A stretch of 64,000 nt of DNA from Salticus scenicus (GCA_963930645.1 OZ005654.1:42090686-42154685); one strand, 5' to 3'; counted from the stretch's first letter, positions 35,480 through 46,760 are shown. Numbers and translations are program-made. The notes: generated from the sequence alone by a model not told the origin.

Positions 35480-36679
35480 GTATTTAGTGTACACATTCGT
35501 ATGTCAGCAATTTTTTCCTAGTATGATGTTAATACGATCTGTATATTTTAATCATATTTATGTACATGCATTTATTAATATTATAGAGATGATCCTGGGA
35601 AATATATTGTATTACCTTAAATATTTTATTTATATAAATATTCTGCCAATGGCATTCGGTTAATAAATATCCAGTTTTCTCTTGTTTGATCAACACTTTT
35701 TGTTATCGTGATCGTGTGTTGCTATCGCCAAATCATCAGTATTTAGTAAAAATTCGAAACATAATCGCCAAAACATTTCCGAAATGGTGTTCAGTTAACA
35801 ACAGTTTTGATTCATATACACAGTTGATACTGACGAAATTCCATAATTCATTTCTGAACTTATTGAATTTCGCCTTTATTGTATTATCGAGATGATGATG
35901 TATTGATGTGTATTATCGAGAAGATGATGTATTGATGTGTATTATCGAGAATTATACACATCTCGATAATTCGTACCTTTACTCCTCCATTTTGACATTT
36001 CCAATTGTCATTGTAAAACAGCCAAATTTCGTGGTCTTTCGCGCATTGTCATTTCATTGACAGTGTTTAATTCTACGTTCTTACAGTTATTCTGTGAAAA
36101 TTGTATCAATAAATAAGCTTTAACATACATAATAAACTTTCCAGTTGTTTATAGAATGGTAGATTAATAAAACAGAAGGGCAAGCAAAATGTTATTGTAG
36201 TAAATTCAATGACGACTTCATATGAATCTGTGGTGGAGACACGTCTTAAAGGCAAAATCTCGAAAAGTGAAATATTCGTCGACTAGAACCTGCTTATGTT
36301 TTTACAAATTACTTTCTACAGGCAAAAGTGTCGACAACTTTCACAATAATATCATTGCGGGCTCTATCATTAGCTTATTTTGAAACCTCTATGATGGTAG
36401 GTCCTATATAGTGGTCCAAACCTTTGTATATTTGGTCATTATGAATATAAATTTCGCAAATATCTCCAAAACGGAAAGTTACAGAAAGACCAAAAAGGTA
36501 GGTGCACAACTAGATGCTATAACAAACCTATATACTAATTTGTAACGCTCTACGTCCAACCGTCTTTGAGTCATGTGAGATACATATACAAATACATACA
36601 CACACACACATACAGACGTCACGAAAAATCATGTAAAGTCGCTGATATCTCTAAAATGAGAGCTCGTATTAAGACTAAA
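35480..36679. other. AT-rich DNA with a small tandem/inverted repeat
   Basis: GTATTATCGAGA...GATGTATTGATGT is repeated two to three times at 35878-35950 and is followed by an inverted piece (CACATCTCGATAATTCG, to 35972). A CA/TACA microsatellite lies at 36585-36617. No gene; frames of 69 codons at 35454 and 35686 are unrecognised. Confidence 0.45.
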
Positions 36680-36692
36680 ATTGCAGGTGTAC

Positions 36693-36923
36693 CAAAATTT
36701 AATTAAAAAACTGGCGTACAATTAATAGAAAGATATTAAAACTTCTTCACACACCATAAATTTTAAATCAGCACAACCGGTTTCGAAAGGACGTAGCCTT
36801 TCTTGCTTTTGCCTCCAAGGCAGTAGCACGTGTTTGCACCTGATGAAGAAAGGCTACGTCCTTTCGAAACCGGTTGTGCTGATTTAAAATTTATGGTGTG
36901 TGAAGAAGTTTTAATATCTTTCT
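36693..36923. mobile_element. Foldback element R1 with hammerhead ribozyme, 13-bp target duplication
   Basis: ATTGCAGGTGTAC stands at 36680-36692 and again at 36924-36936. Between them are two inverted arms (about 36724-36804 and 36843-36923) around a central 38-base spacer. The right arm contains a complete hammerhead core. The left arm loses similarity inside that core. The design fits a minimal non-autonomous relative of Penelope-like elements, which are known to carry hammerheads. Confidence 0.72.
36836..36879 (+). ncRNA. Hammerhead ribozyme motif in R1
   Basis: Stem I GCAC (36836-36839)/GTGC (36876-36879); core CTGATGA 36840-36846; one extra A at 36847; stem II GAAAGG 36848-36853 / CCTTTC 36860-36865 with a six-base loop; GAAAC 36866-36870; stem III of two pairs (A69-T74, C70-G73 by last digits) closing a two-base loop; predicted cleavage after T36875. 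A tiny stem III is what Penelope-type hammerheads have, and they act best as dimers. The extra A between core and stem II is the one deviation. Confidence 0.68.
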
Positions 36924-36936
36924 ATTGCAGGTGTAC

Positions 36937-37324
36937 AACTGGCCATCATGCCAGTCACAAGTCACAAGTATAAATTTGCAATATTTTACGATGATTCGTT
37001 TTTGAGCTATAGGAGATATAAAATCTATTTCGCAAATCGGGATTACAATACTTCCTTAGAAACCTTTGGACGGTCCCTGCCTGCCTGGGCTCGGCCAAGC
37101 TTAACGGGTTGGATGCCGTCCGCCAGAGCGAATAAATCGCCAGATCACCGCATGGAAGCTGCCTACACCAGACAGTAATCTAGTAGCTAAATAGAGCTAG
37201 CTGTGTCCGAAGATTCTTTGTTCAGACTTCATCCATCATCTTCAGGAACTAGATGGAACTGCTACATCACTTCCGGGCAGCAATGTGACTAGAACACCAG
37301 AGCTCAGGAATTGCAGGGTAGCGA
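36937..37324. other. Unassigned, GC-richer near 37070-37150
   Basis: A 76-codon plus frame (36948-37178) with no domain. The segment runs into the hairpin end at 37325-37362 and may be the body of that element. Confidence 0.35.
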
Positions 37325-37362
37325 CTTCTTACAATACTTCTTTATACTTTGTATAAGGAAGT
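37325..37362 (-). mobile_element. Terminal hairpin of a further HM-type element
   Basis: On the minus strand, after a T-run: ACTTCCTTATACAAAGTATA AAGAAGT then ATTGTA. This is a near-perfect hairpin followed by the AAGTATTG word shared by all HM 5' ends. The other end of this element was not found. Confidence 0.45.
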
Positions 37363-37699
37363 AAAAAAAAAAAAAAGTATACCGCAGTTTCTATAGCGTT
37401 AAGCATACCTGCCCTCAGTACAGAATGGGAAGCTGGATTATTTCTTTTAAAATATAACGGGGAAGAGGATTCTAGAGCCAGAATACAATCCAATAGATTT
37501 GTGGGATATTTATGGAATCTCAAGTTTCTTCTAAATGAAATGTGTTTTATTTAGGAAAAAGAAACGAATAAATCGTCCCTTATTAAGAATTGCTGGGAGA
37601 GTAATCATACTTTTAACTTTAATTCAGCTAAAAAATCTGCAGACTTAAATATTTATATAAACTTTATTTTCTCGAAGCTTTCTGTATTATGTACAGTCA

Positions 37700-38739
37700 C
37701 AGTCGGTAACAAAAGTGTCCGAACACAAGGAAAAATTCCTATATAAAAAAAAGTAGAATTAATACTGTTTTGTTAAATAAATCCTTGTGGAATCATGTTC
37801 TTAGTCAGTCTAAGAACATGATTCGACAAGGATTTATTTAACAAAACAGTATTAACTCTACTTTTTACTTTCCGAACACTATAGTGAGGAAAGTATTGTA
37901 TTCATGTCAAAAATCTGAATTTGAGATTTTCATGTTTCTATACGTTTCGAGGTCCCCTGAGTCCGTTTTCACTATTTTTACGATGATGTATGTATGTGTG
38001 TGTGTATGTATGTGAGTGAACACGCTAGCGTCTAAACGCTTTGTTCGAATAAGCTGAAAGTTAGTACGTATATTGTAAGTCACCGTAGTACGAACCCTAT
38101 TGATTTTGGTGAATCTAGCACTTATAGTTTTTTTTACAGGGACACCAGGAAAAATTCTTTATCATTATGGCCTGTGGGGGCCAAATTTTTAAAAGTGCGA
38201 TAGCGCTTAAACGCTTTATTAATCTGAGCAAAAAATTTGTACACATGTTATAGGTCACAGTTGCACCAACTGTATAGATTTTGGTGAATCTAGCACTTAC
38301 AGTTTTTTTACAGGGACACAAAGAAAAATTCTTTATCATTATGGCCTATGGACCCAATTTTTAAAAGTGCGATAGCATTTGTTCAATTGAGCTGAAAATT
38401 TATACGACTTTTATAAATCACTGTTGCACTAACTCTAAGCATTTTGGTGAATCTAGCATTTATAGGTTTTTACAGGGACACAACGAAAAATTCTTTATCA
38501 TTATGATCTATGGGCTCAAAGTTCAGTAACGTTCAATAAAACATCGTGTAATATAGGGCGAAAAATACTCAAACAGTCTATTATGGTTTTCTCTCTTTTT
38601 GTTTGTTTAACAACTCCTCTTTCTTTACTTTATCTACAAAACTGTTAATGACTCAATGTTCGGAAAGTCGAGTGGAGTCACTCCAGATTTTTTTATATAG
38701 GAATTTTTGCTAGTGTTCGGACACTTTTGTTACCGACTG
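37700..38739. mobile_element. Palindromic TA-type MITE split by HM3
   Basis: Outer ends CAGTCGGTAACAAAAGTGTC and its inverse (to 38739). The left arm is complete with the centre at about 37803. The right arm is interrupted at the T-run near 37866 and resumes at 38688. Related to the intact copy at 25223-25436 but with different TIR detail. The left flank is blurred by a small CAGTCA duplication; the right flank is TA. Confidence 0.8.
37867..38687 (+). mobile_element. HM3 element, complete, nested in the MITE
   Basis: 5' end ACTTTCCGAACACTATAGTG with AGGAAAGT, then ATTGTATTC and CGTTTCGAGGTCCCCTGAGT. GTAT/GT microsatellite at 37987-38014. Three diverged units of about 170 bp share TTACAGGGACAC and ATTCTTTATCATTATG (near 38137, 38309, 38472). 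The 3' end is TTCGGAAAGT, hairpin GAGTG/CACTC with a 4-base loop (about 38670-38683), then CCAGA and T-run. Both junctions sit in the MITE's T-run, giving a direct view of the target site. Confidence 0.8.
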
Positions 38740-39235
38740 TATATATATAAAGCATTTATTGCAATGATGTGATAGCCTCTCGGTCTAATTGTGGAAATAT
38801 TACATGAAATCCACATTTTCTTATATTTTATCATTTCTATAGCTCTATATTTCCCAATTTCTTATTGACTAATTCCTCCACAATAACTGCTGTTTGAATG
38901 TATTGAAAACATTTCTATATTTATTTTATATTAGTTTGTCTGTGCCCAAATGCACAGAGTACTGATCACTTACAGAGCCGTCACTCCCAAATAGTCCTCG
39001 ATTTTTAAAGATGTATTTCCGATTTATTTCTCCTTGCAAGTTTAAGTTACTCAACATGGTTTACATGACATCTGAAACAAATAGCGTAACCTTTTACATT
39101 ACAATCGATTACAATATTTTTATGATGTTTTGAAGTCCAAACAACTCCAAGAAATAAGAAAAGACATCATAACTTCAAATTTCATAACCATGTGTCTGTT
39201 TTCTTTTTTTTATCTTATTAGTTTCTCGTGATGTA
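38740..39235. other. AT-rich spacer
   Basis: Nothing recognised. Confidence 0.5.
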
Positions 39236-39371
39236 CAGTCGGTCACAAAAGTATCCGAACACTAGCAAAATTTCCTGTATAAAAAAAGTAGAGTTAATAC
39301 TGTATCGTTAAATAAATCCTTGTCGAATCATGGTCTTAGACTGACTAAGAACATGATTCGACAAGGATTTA
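39236..39371 (+). mobile_element. Palindromic TA-type MITE, right arm missing
   Basis: Starts CAGTCGGTCACAAAAGTATC and continues through the centre (GACTGACTAAG) to GATTCGACAAGGATTTA, where similarity to the family stops. Confidence 0.7.
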
Positions 39372-39375
39372 CAGT

Positions 39376-39729
39376 GTTTAATTTTCTTGCGGATGAGCGT
39401 TGTCTTGCATAAAAAATGTGTAAACTTTATAAAACTTCATCAGTATCAATTAATGTTATTACATTTCCAAATTTCATTATAAGTTTTGAACTCTGCATGA
39501 TTTATTTTTTGAAACCGTAGAAAATAAAAAGGGTGGTATCCAATTGCACTCGAAATAGACCAACTGCACTCGCTAGTCTTAACCTCCCTTTCACTTACTC
39601 TCTTGCAAGTTTCTATCTTACAATTCCTTCGCTCTGAATAGGAAGAACCCAAAAGTTTGTTGGTGGAATTATTCTACCTGTCCTAGCTGAAAGTTTATAA
39701 TTTTATTTCTAATTTAACCGAGTTACCTG
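39376..39729. other. AT-rich spacer before the satellite
   Basis: No gene. A 68-codon minus frame at 39446-39652 is unrecognised. Confidence 0.45.
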
Positions 39730-42655
39730 CGTTTTCAGATTCATGCACAGCGAGGTAAGGGAGTCCAGTGAAGTTTTTTTGTTTTTTACGTGTCTGATAG
39801 TGATTACTGCAGAACCGAGTTGCGGGCGTTCTCAGATTCATGCACAGCAAGGTAGGAATGTCCAGTGATTTTTTTTCGCGCGTAGTAGTGATTGCCGTGG
39901 AAGCGAGTTACGGGCGTTCTCAAATTGATACACAGCAAGGTAGGGGTGTCCAGTGATGTTTTTTTTTTGGTTTTAACGTGCGTGATAGCATTGCCGCAGA
40001 ACCGAGTTACGTGCGTTTTCAGATTAATGCACAGCGAGGTAGGGGTATCCAGTGATATTTTTATGGTTTTAACGTGTGTGATAGTGATTGCCGCAAAACC
40101 AGAGTTGCGGCCGTTCTCAGATTCATGCACAGCAAGGTAGGGGTGTCCAGTAATGATTTTTTTTTTTTTTTGGTTTTAACGTGGGTGATAGTGGTTGCCA
40201 CAGAAGCGAGTAACGGGCGTTCTCAGATTCGTGCACAGCGAGGTAGTGGTGTCCAGTGATGTTTTTTTTTTGTTTTAACGTGCATGATAGTGATTGCCGC
40301 GGAACCGAGTTACGTGCGTTTTCAGATTCATGCACGGCGAGGTAGGGGTATCTAGTAATGTTTTTTTTTTTTCTTGTTTTAACGCTGGTGATAGTGATTG
40401 CCGCAGAACCGAGTTACGTGCGTTTTCAGATTCATGCACAGCGAGGTAGTGGTGTCCAGTAAGGTATTTTGGTTTTAACGTGGGTATAGTGACTGCCGCA
40501 GAACCGAGTTACGTGCGTTCTCAGATTCATGCAGAGCAAGGTAGGGGTATCCAGTGATTATTATTATTTTTTTTTGGTTTTAACGTGGGTGATAGTGATT
40601 GCCGCAGAACCGAGTTAGTGTGTTCTCAGATTCATGCACGGCGAGGTAGGGGTGTCCAGTGATGTTTTTTTGGTTTTAACGTGGGTGATAGTGATTTCCG
40701 CAGAATAGAGTTATGTGCATTTTCAGATTCATGCACAGCAAGGTAGGGGTATCCAGTGATTTTTTTTTTTTTTTGTTTTAACGTGGGTGATAGTGATTCC
40801 TGCAGAACCGAGTTACATGCGTTCTCAAATTCATGCACAGCGAGGTAGGGGTGTCCAGTGATGTTTTTTTGGTTTTAACATGGGTGATAGTGATTGCTGC
40901 AGAAGCGAGTAACGGGCGTTCTCAGATTCATGCACAGCGAGGTAGGGGTGTTCAGTGATGTTTTTTGGTTTTAACGTGCGTGATAGTGATTGCCGCAGAA
41001 TCGAGTTACGTGCATTTTCAGATTCATGCACAGCGAGGTAGGGGTATCCAGTGATTTTTTTTTTTTTTGGTTTTAACGCAGGTAATAGTGATTCCCGCAG
41101 AACCGAGTTAGTGTGCTCTCAGATTCATGCACAGCGAGGTAGGGGTGTCCAGTGATGTTTTTTTTTTTGTTTTGTTTTAACACTGGTGATAGTGATTGCC
41201 GCAGAACCGAGTTACGTGCGTTCTCAGATTCATGCACAGCGGGGTAGGGGTGTCCAGTAAGGTTTTTTTTTTGTTTTGTTTTAACGCTGGTGATATTGAT
41301 TGCCGCAGAAACGAGTTACGTGCGTTCTCAGATTCATGCACAGAGGGGTAGGGGTGTCCAGTGAGGTTTTTTGGTTTTAACGTGGGTGATAGTGATTGCC
41401 GCAGAACCGAGTTACGTGCGTTCTCAGATTCATGCACAACAAGGTAGGTGTGTCCAGTGAAGTTTTTTTGGTTTTAACGTGGGTGATAGTGATTGCCGCT
41501 GAACCCAGTTACGTGCGTTCTCAGATTCATGCACAGCAAGGTAGGGGTGTCCAGTGGTGTTTGTTTGGTTTTAACGTGGGTGATAGGGATTGCCACAGAA
41601 GCGAGTTAGTGTGTTCTCAGATTCATGCACAGCGTGGTAGGGGTGACCAGTGGTGTTTTTTTGGTTTTAACGTGGGTGATAGTGATTGCCGCAGAAGCGA
41701 GTAACGGGCGTTCTGAGATTCATGCACAGCGAGGTAGACGTGTCCAGTGATGTTTTTTGGTTTTAACTTGCGTGATAGTGATTGCCTCAGAAACGAGTTA
41801 CGTGAATTTTCAGATTCATGCACAGCAAGGTAGGGATATCCAGTGATTTTTTTTTTTTTTTTTTTTTGGTTTTAACGTGGGTGATAGTGATTGCCGCAGA
41901 ACCGAGTTAGTGTGTTCTCAGATTCATGCACAGCAAGGAAGGGGTGTCCAGTGATGTTTTTTTTTGTTTTAACGTGCGTGATAGTGATTGCTACAGAAGC
42001 GAGTAACGGCCGTTCTCAGATTCATGCACAGCGAGCTAGTGGTGTCCAGTGATGTTTTTTTTTGTTTTAACGTGCGGGATAGTGATTGCCGCGGAACCGA
42101 GTTACGTGCGTTTTCATATTTATGCACAGCGATGTAGGGGTGTCTAGTGATGTGTTTTTTTGTTTTAACGTGCGTGATAGTGATTGCCACGGAAGCGAGT
42201 TACGGACGTTCTCAGATTCATGCACAGTAAAGTAGAGGTGTCCAGTGATTTTTTTTTTTTTTTTTTTTTTTAACGTGCGTGATAGTGATTGCCGCTGAAC
42301 CAAGTTACGTGCATTTTCAGATTCATGCACGGCGAGGTAGGGGTATCCAGTGTGATTTTTTTTTTTTTGTTTTAACGTGCGTGATAGTGATAACTGCGGA
42401 ACCGAGTTACGTACGTTTTCAGATTCATGCACAGCGAGGTAGGGGTGTCCAGTGATGTTTTTTCGGTTTTAACGTGCGTGATAGTGATTGCCGCAGAAAC
42501 GAGTTACGTGCCTTTTCAGAATCATGCACACCGAGGTAGGGGTGTGCAGTAGTGCAGTTATTATTATTATTATTTTTTTTTTACGTGCTTGGTAGTGATT
42601 GCCAAGTTTCAGACGTTCTTAGATTCAGCCACAGCGAGGTAGGGATGTCCATTGA
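39730..42655. repeat. Satellite array, about 100-bp unit, 30 copies
   Basis: Unit: TTCAGATTCATGCACAGCGA, GGTAGGGGTGTCCAGTGATG, a T-run of 5 to 25 bases, GGTTTTAACGTGGGTGATAG, TGATTGCCGCAGAACCGAGT. I count 30 units. Length varies mainly in the T-run. Variants are not random: units with GTGCATTTTCAG tend to be followed by GGTATCCAGTGATTTT, and runs of GTTAGTGTG / GTAACGGGC / GTGCATTTT types recur every third unit (units 20-22, 23-25). The many 66- to 121-codon minus frames (MHESENARNS...) are repeat shadows. Confidence 0.92.
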
Positions 42656-43863
42656 TTTTATTTATTTATTTATTTTTATTTATTTAATTAATTAATTTTT
42701 TTGTTTTTTGTTTTCGTTTTCTGTTTCAGTACTTTCAGTGGAAGTATATAAATTCATAACGGGGGTTTCAGGTAGCAGGAGGCATTTGCATGTCCGAGTG
42801 CAGTTAGTAGTCGCCCAATAAAAAATCTGTGTCGTGATTATCTTATGAAGAATTATTTTTTAATTATTCGTTCTAACGAAGAGAAACAAGTTTTTATGTC
42901 TAACCACTTATTGCCAACTTACGAAACAAAAATGTGAGTTAAAAAAAAATAATAAATAAATAAACGTGCAAACTTTTTTTTTTTTTTTTTAAACTCAAGC
43001 AAAGAGATTTAGTAAACTATAGATATGTATTCTATGAATTATATAATGTATTCTATGAATATTTTCAACATATACTTGCAGCTCATGTGGATAGGCTAAT
43101 ACCTAATACGTTATCCAAGAAGTAGTTAACATTCTTCAGCTATATTTTTAAAATTGTTAAAAAAGAAAAGAGGCTATGAATAGATTTTCTTCCAGACCAT
43201 AACTTGTGTTGCTTTATTTGCGAAGATATATTAAAAATATTTCAGTTTATATAGAAAAATATATATTACAGTAATGTAAGATATACGTATAAATAACAAT
43301 GATAAATTTATACGATAAAACGTAAATGCGTTATTATTATTTATATTTGTAATGTCTTTTATTATTATAAATGTCACGTTCCACAGGCACAGTGTCGTCA
43401 TTGCCAGGATAATTCTATTGTACATTCACAAGAATTCTTTGATTTGTAAATAACTTCGAAAATCTTTATGTAATTACATCTGAATTTTTTTAATACCATT
43501 GATCTAAATGGGCAATTACTGTCAAACAAATTTAGGATTTTTAGTTTTTGTTTTGATTTGAGATATTTTTTAAATGATAAAATAATTGTAGACATACGCA
43601 GTTTTGCAAATTAAGAAAATTTTCAACTTGTGATATGTATAATAAAATCGTTTTTTGTTGTTTTTTTTCTTTCAGAGAAACAAAACTGTTGCAAAAATTT
43701 ACTTTAAACACACCGCTGCGAAAAGACTTAAAGAATCCCATAATGCCTATTTAATTGGAATTTTATTCAAAAGGTGTCGCCACTAAAACCAGTTTGCCGT
43801 CTAGTTTGGTTTTTGTGAAGGACGATCTGACCAGTTTAAAAAGAAATACATAAAAAATTTAAG
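42656..43863. other. AT-rich spacer
   Basis: Opens with ATTT repeats (42657-42700). Chance frames only; nothing recognised. Confidence 0.5.
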
Positions 43864-44397
43864 CAGGGGTGGCACCAGCTAGGGGGCCGGGGGGGGGGAG
43901 AGGGCACAGGCCCCCTGTTAGGGAGTCCGTGACCCCCAATCGGGGCATACTCCTAAAATTTGTCGGGGAAAAAATACAAAATTTTCAGTTTTTCTCCTTT
44001 TAGCAGCATCTTTCTTTCCTTTTACAAATTTGGAGCATTCCAATTTTTGCATTCTATATTCAATAGAAGAAAGTATTGGATTTGTAAAAATTTTCAGCTT
44101 CCGGTTTTTCACGAATATACACGTTTTGAGAGGTCCAGATTAATTTTTTCTTAAGAATTTTCCTTCATGCACATATTTTTTTCTGTGGAAAGAAAATATT
44201 ATACACTCAGAGAAGGCACGATGATCTCCAAAACTACGAGGAGTACTAACAAATGGAATGGTACAAATATTAACAGTAATATTATTAACAATATTGCAGT
44301 TTTTGATAAATATTCATATAATAAAGTCTCTCTATATAGTGACCCCCTGTCGGGGAGATGGTGTCCCCCCGTCGGGGAATTTTTGATGCCACTGCTG
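43864..44397. mobile_element. Possible hAT-like MITE with an HM1 end inside
   Basis: Left end CAGGGGTGGCACCA, right end inverse CAGCAGTGGCATCA (11 of 14 match). G/C-runs (GGGGGCC..., GTCGGGG) sit near both ends. Around 44057-44130 lies TAGAAGAAAGTATTGGATTTG and ACACGTTTTGAGAGGTCC, the start of an HM1-like element. No 8-bp target duplication could be read. Confidence 0.35.
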
Positions 44398-44459
44398 GAC
44401 TTAAAGTTTTAAATTTTAAAGGTAAATTAAAAACAAGTCCTTCCGCCTCATTCAGAAAG

Positions 44460-45610
44460 GTAGGTTGATTTCTTTTTCCTTATCAAGTAACCGTCATTTT
44501 GTTCCAAAATGGCGGCTACAAATTATTAATGGACTTGGTAAAAATATTGATGTAGGCTACATACACATGGTGTTTTAAGCAAATCGATTCATAAATATCT
44601 TTTTATGTGAATTTAAAATTTTCAAGTGGCCGACACTTGGAAACAAGATGGCGGGCCAAGTGGGCAAACAAATGTATCAGGTGCATTTGTGAGATAAGTC
44701 TACTGTACAAATTTAGTTCAAATTAGTTCAGAATCTTAAAAGTCATCATGCTGAAAAATTAAGTAGCTGCCATTTTGATCAAAATGGTGGAGAAAGTTGC
44801 TCAGTGAACTAATCCAAGATATTTGTAAGATAATCCCACTGTCCAACTTTGGTTCGAATAAATTCAGTATTTCAAAAGTTATTACAATAACAAAGTTTTA
44901 AAGTAGCAGCATTCAAGTGGACACAACTTGGAAACAAACTTGCCTACCAAAATCATAGTTGTTTGAATAATAAATCCATTTTTCAACTTTGGTTTGAATT
45001 GATTAAGTATTTTAAAAGTTACCATGATAACAAATTTTCAAGTGGCCACCACATGGAAACAATATAATGGAGCAAGTTGCTCAGCGAACTCATCCAAGAT
45101 ATTTGAAGCATGGGTTCACTGTCCAGCTTTGGTTTGAATCAATGCAGTGTTTCACAAGTTATTGTTATAGGCAAATTTTCAAGTGGCAGTTTAAGTGGCT
45201 GAAACTTGAAAAAAAAAAAAAAAAAAAAAAAAATAGCGAAACAGCTTGCTCAGCGAAATTATCCAATATATTTGTATGATAAGTTCATTGTCCAACTTTA
45301 GTTCAAATTAAATCAGTATTTCAAAAACTATCGTGATAAGAAATTCTCAAGTGGCCACCACTTGGAAAAAAATGCGGAGCGAACTTATTTGAGATATTTG
45401 AATGATAAATTCACTACCCAAATTTGATGCGAATTGATTCTGTATTACAAAAGTTACCATAATGATGAATTTTCAAGTAGCCGCCACTTGGAAATAAAAT
45501 TGCGGATCAAGTCACCAAGTGAACTTATCACAGATATTTGAACCATAAGTTCACTATCCAACTTTTGTTTGAACCAGTTTAATACTTTAAAAGTTATTAA
45601 AAGGTAAATA
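44460..45610 (+). repeat. Degenerate tandem array, about 140-bp unit, eight copies
   Basis: Unit: TTTTCAAGTGGCCACCACTT, GGAAACAAAATGGCGGAGCA, AGTTGCTCAGCGAACTTATC, CAAGATATTTG...TTCACTGTCCAACTTTGG, TTCAGTATTTCAAAAGTTAC. Copies near 44505, 44628, 44765, 44895, 45033, 45178, 45350 and 45470 are strongly diverged. It lies directly upstream of the Penelope-like fragment. Confidence 0.75.
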
Positions 45611-45690
45611 TCACTCACCTATATTGGGCTTCGTAGCCGAATTAAAGCTCAGAATATTAGAAAACAAAATTAAAAAAAACTTTTCCTAAT

Positions 45691-46548
45691 AAATTCCTTT
45701 ATTGGTATCACTACATCCATGATATTTTTGCCGTTGTTAGTAAACATGACCCTAGTGAGGGAAATCTAAAGAAATTACATGAGTTGGACCCTAACATGAA
45801 ATTTACGTACGAAATTGAACAAAATAACCAGATTAACTACCTCAATGTTAGCCCAGAGAGAGATAAAAACAGCCAAATTCAGACTACTGTATATAGAAAA
45901 CCCACTTGTCGCAATGAAATAATCAGCAACTTTAGCAAAACTCCATATAACTACAAAATTAATGCCATCAGATCGCACATTAACCGCACAATCTTAGTTT
46001 GTTCCACCCCCAAAACCTTCAAAAAGAGTTAAACTGTATTCAGCAACTCATTACTAATGCAGGTTATCCAAAAAATTTAGTTTATAAATTATACCGCAAA
46101 CATATTAAGAAAATGAATCATATCCCCAACTGGCTAAAAATTCCCCTTAAATTTAGCTACAGCATCCCGTATGACCGAGGAGTTTCATCAAAATTTAAAA
46201 ACGAAGCTGCGAAACACAATATAAAAATACCGATCAAACCTAATCGTAATATCTATCAACTCATCCACAATGATAAAGATCCTACTGACTCACTGGAGAC
46301 CGCAGGTATTTATAACATTCCTTTCTCCCAGTAGGAAAATAGTAACGGGTGCTACATCGGGGTTACAAAAAAAAAAGATCAAAATTCGTGTCAAGGAACA
46401 TGCTTCAGATATAAAATTTAACAGGAGTACCACCGCACTTGCTAAAACTGCACAAAATGAGGAAATTGTATCCATTTCGATAAATTTACGAAGGTTGCGA
46501 ATTACGAAAATGCCACTTAGGCACATTACTGAGAAACAGTTGAAATAA
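45691..46548 (+). pseudogene. Penelope-like RT/GIY-YIG endonuclease, broken
   Basis: The fragment begins at YWYHYIHDIFAVV, the RT active-site region. The usual two catalytic aspartates read HD instead of DD. The thumb/linker follows (INYLNV, TTVYRKPT), then after a frameshift near 46030 RKHIKKMNHIPNWL and IPYDRGVSSKF. The GIY-YIG nuclease is split: GIYNIP at about 46304, CYIGVTKKK at about 46351-46375, and after another shift IKIRVKEHASDIKF with ALAKTAQ. Loss of the catalytic Asp and at least two frameshifts make it inactive. Confidence 0.78.
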
Positions 46549-46760
46549 TTAGTAACTTAAATTCTTGAAATGGCAACAAGCCCTGTGCTGACGTCAATCG
46601 AGTTTGGAGCCATTTGCTGAGGGAATGGCCAACTAACCCCAGAAAACAAGATAGATCACTTGCTGATAAAAGTGCTGCTGCTGAATGTTGCACTCTGAAG
46701 ATGCCAGGGGCCTAAAGCGAAAGTGACTAAGGTGAAGCCTAGAGTAAGGTTTTTGCCATT
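45691..46760 (+). mobile_element. Penelope-like element, 5'-truncated
   Basis: Holds the C-terminal part of the reverse transcriptase, the linker and the GIY-YIG endonuclease, then about 210 bp of 3' DNA up to the HM1 element. A degraded hammerhead-like CTGAAGA (46695) ... GAAAG (46719) lies in the tail. Confidence 0.75.

Noticed and set aside
36390..37362. A complete HM-type element ending in the 37325-37362 hairpin
   Set aside because: The microsatellite at 36585-36617 is too far from the hairpin for the HM layout and no matching 3' end was found.
39804..42432. Series of 66- to 121-codon minus-strand frames reading MHESENARNS
   Set aside because: They are the satellite unit translated again and again; T-run length shifts the frame between units, so no continuous protein exists.
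39730..42655. Regular array that might suggest CRISPR
   Set aside because: Units are contiguous, about 100 bp, without unique spacers, and the DNA is eukaryotic.
46695..46723. Third hammerhead, CTGAAGA ... GAAAG in the Penelope tail
   Set aside because: Stem II pairs poorly and the cleavage triplet is unclear; kept only as a possible degraded remnant.
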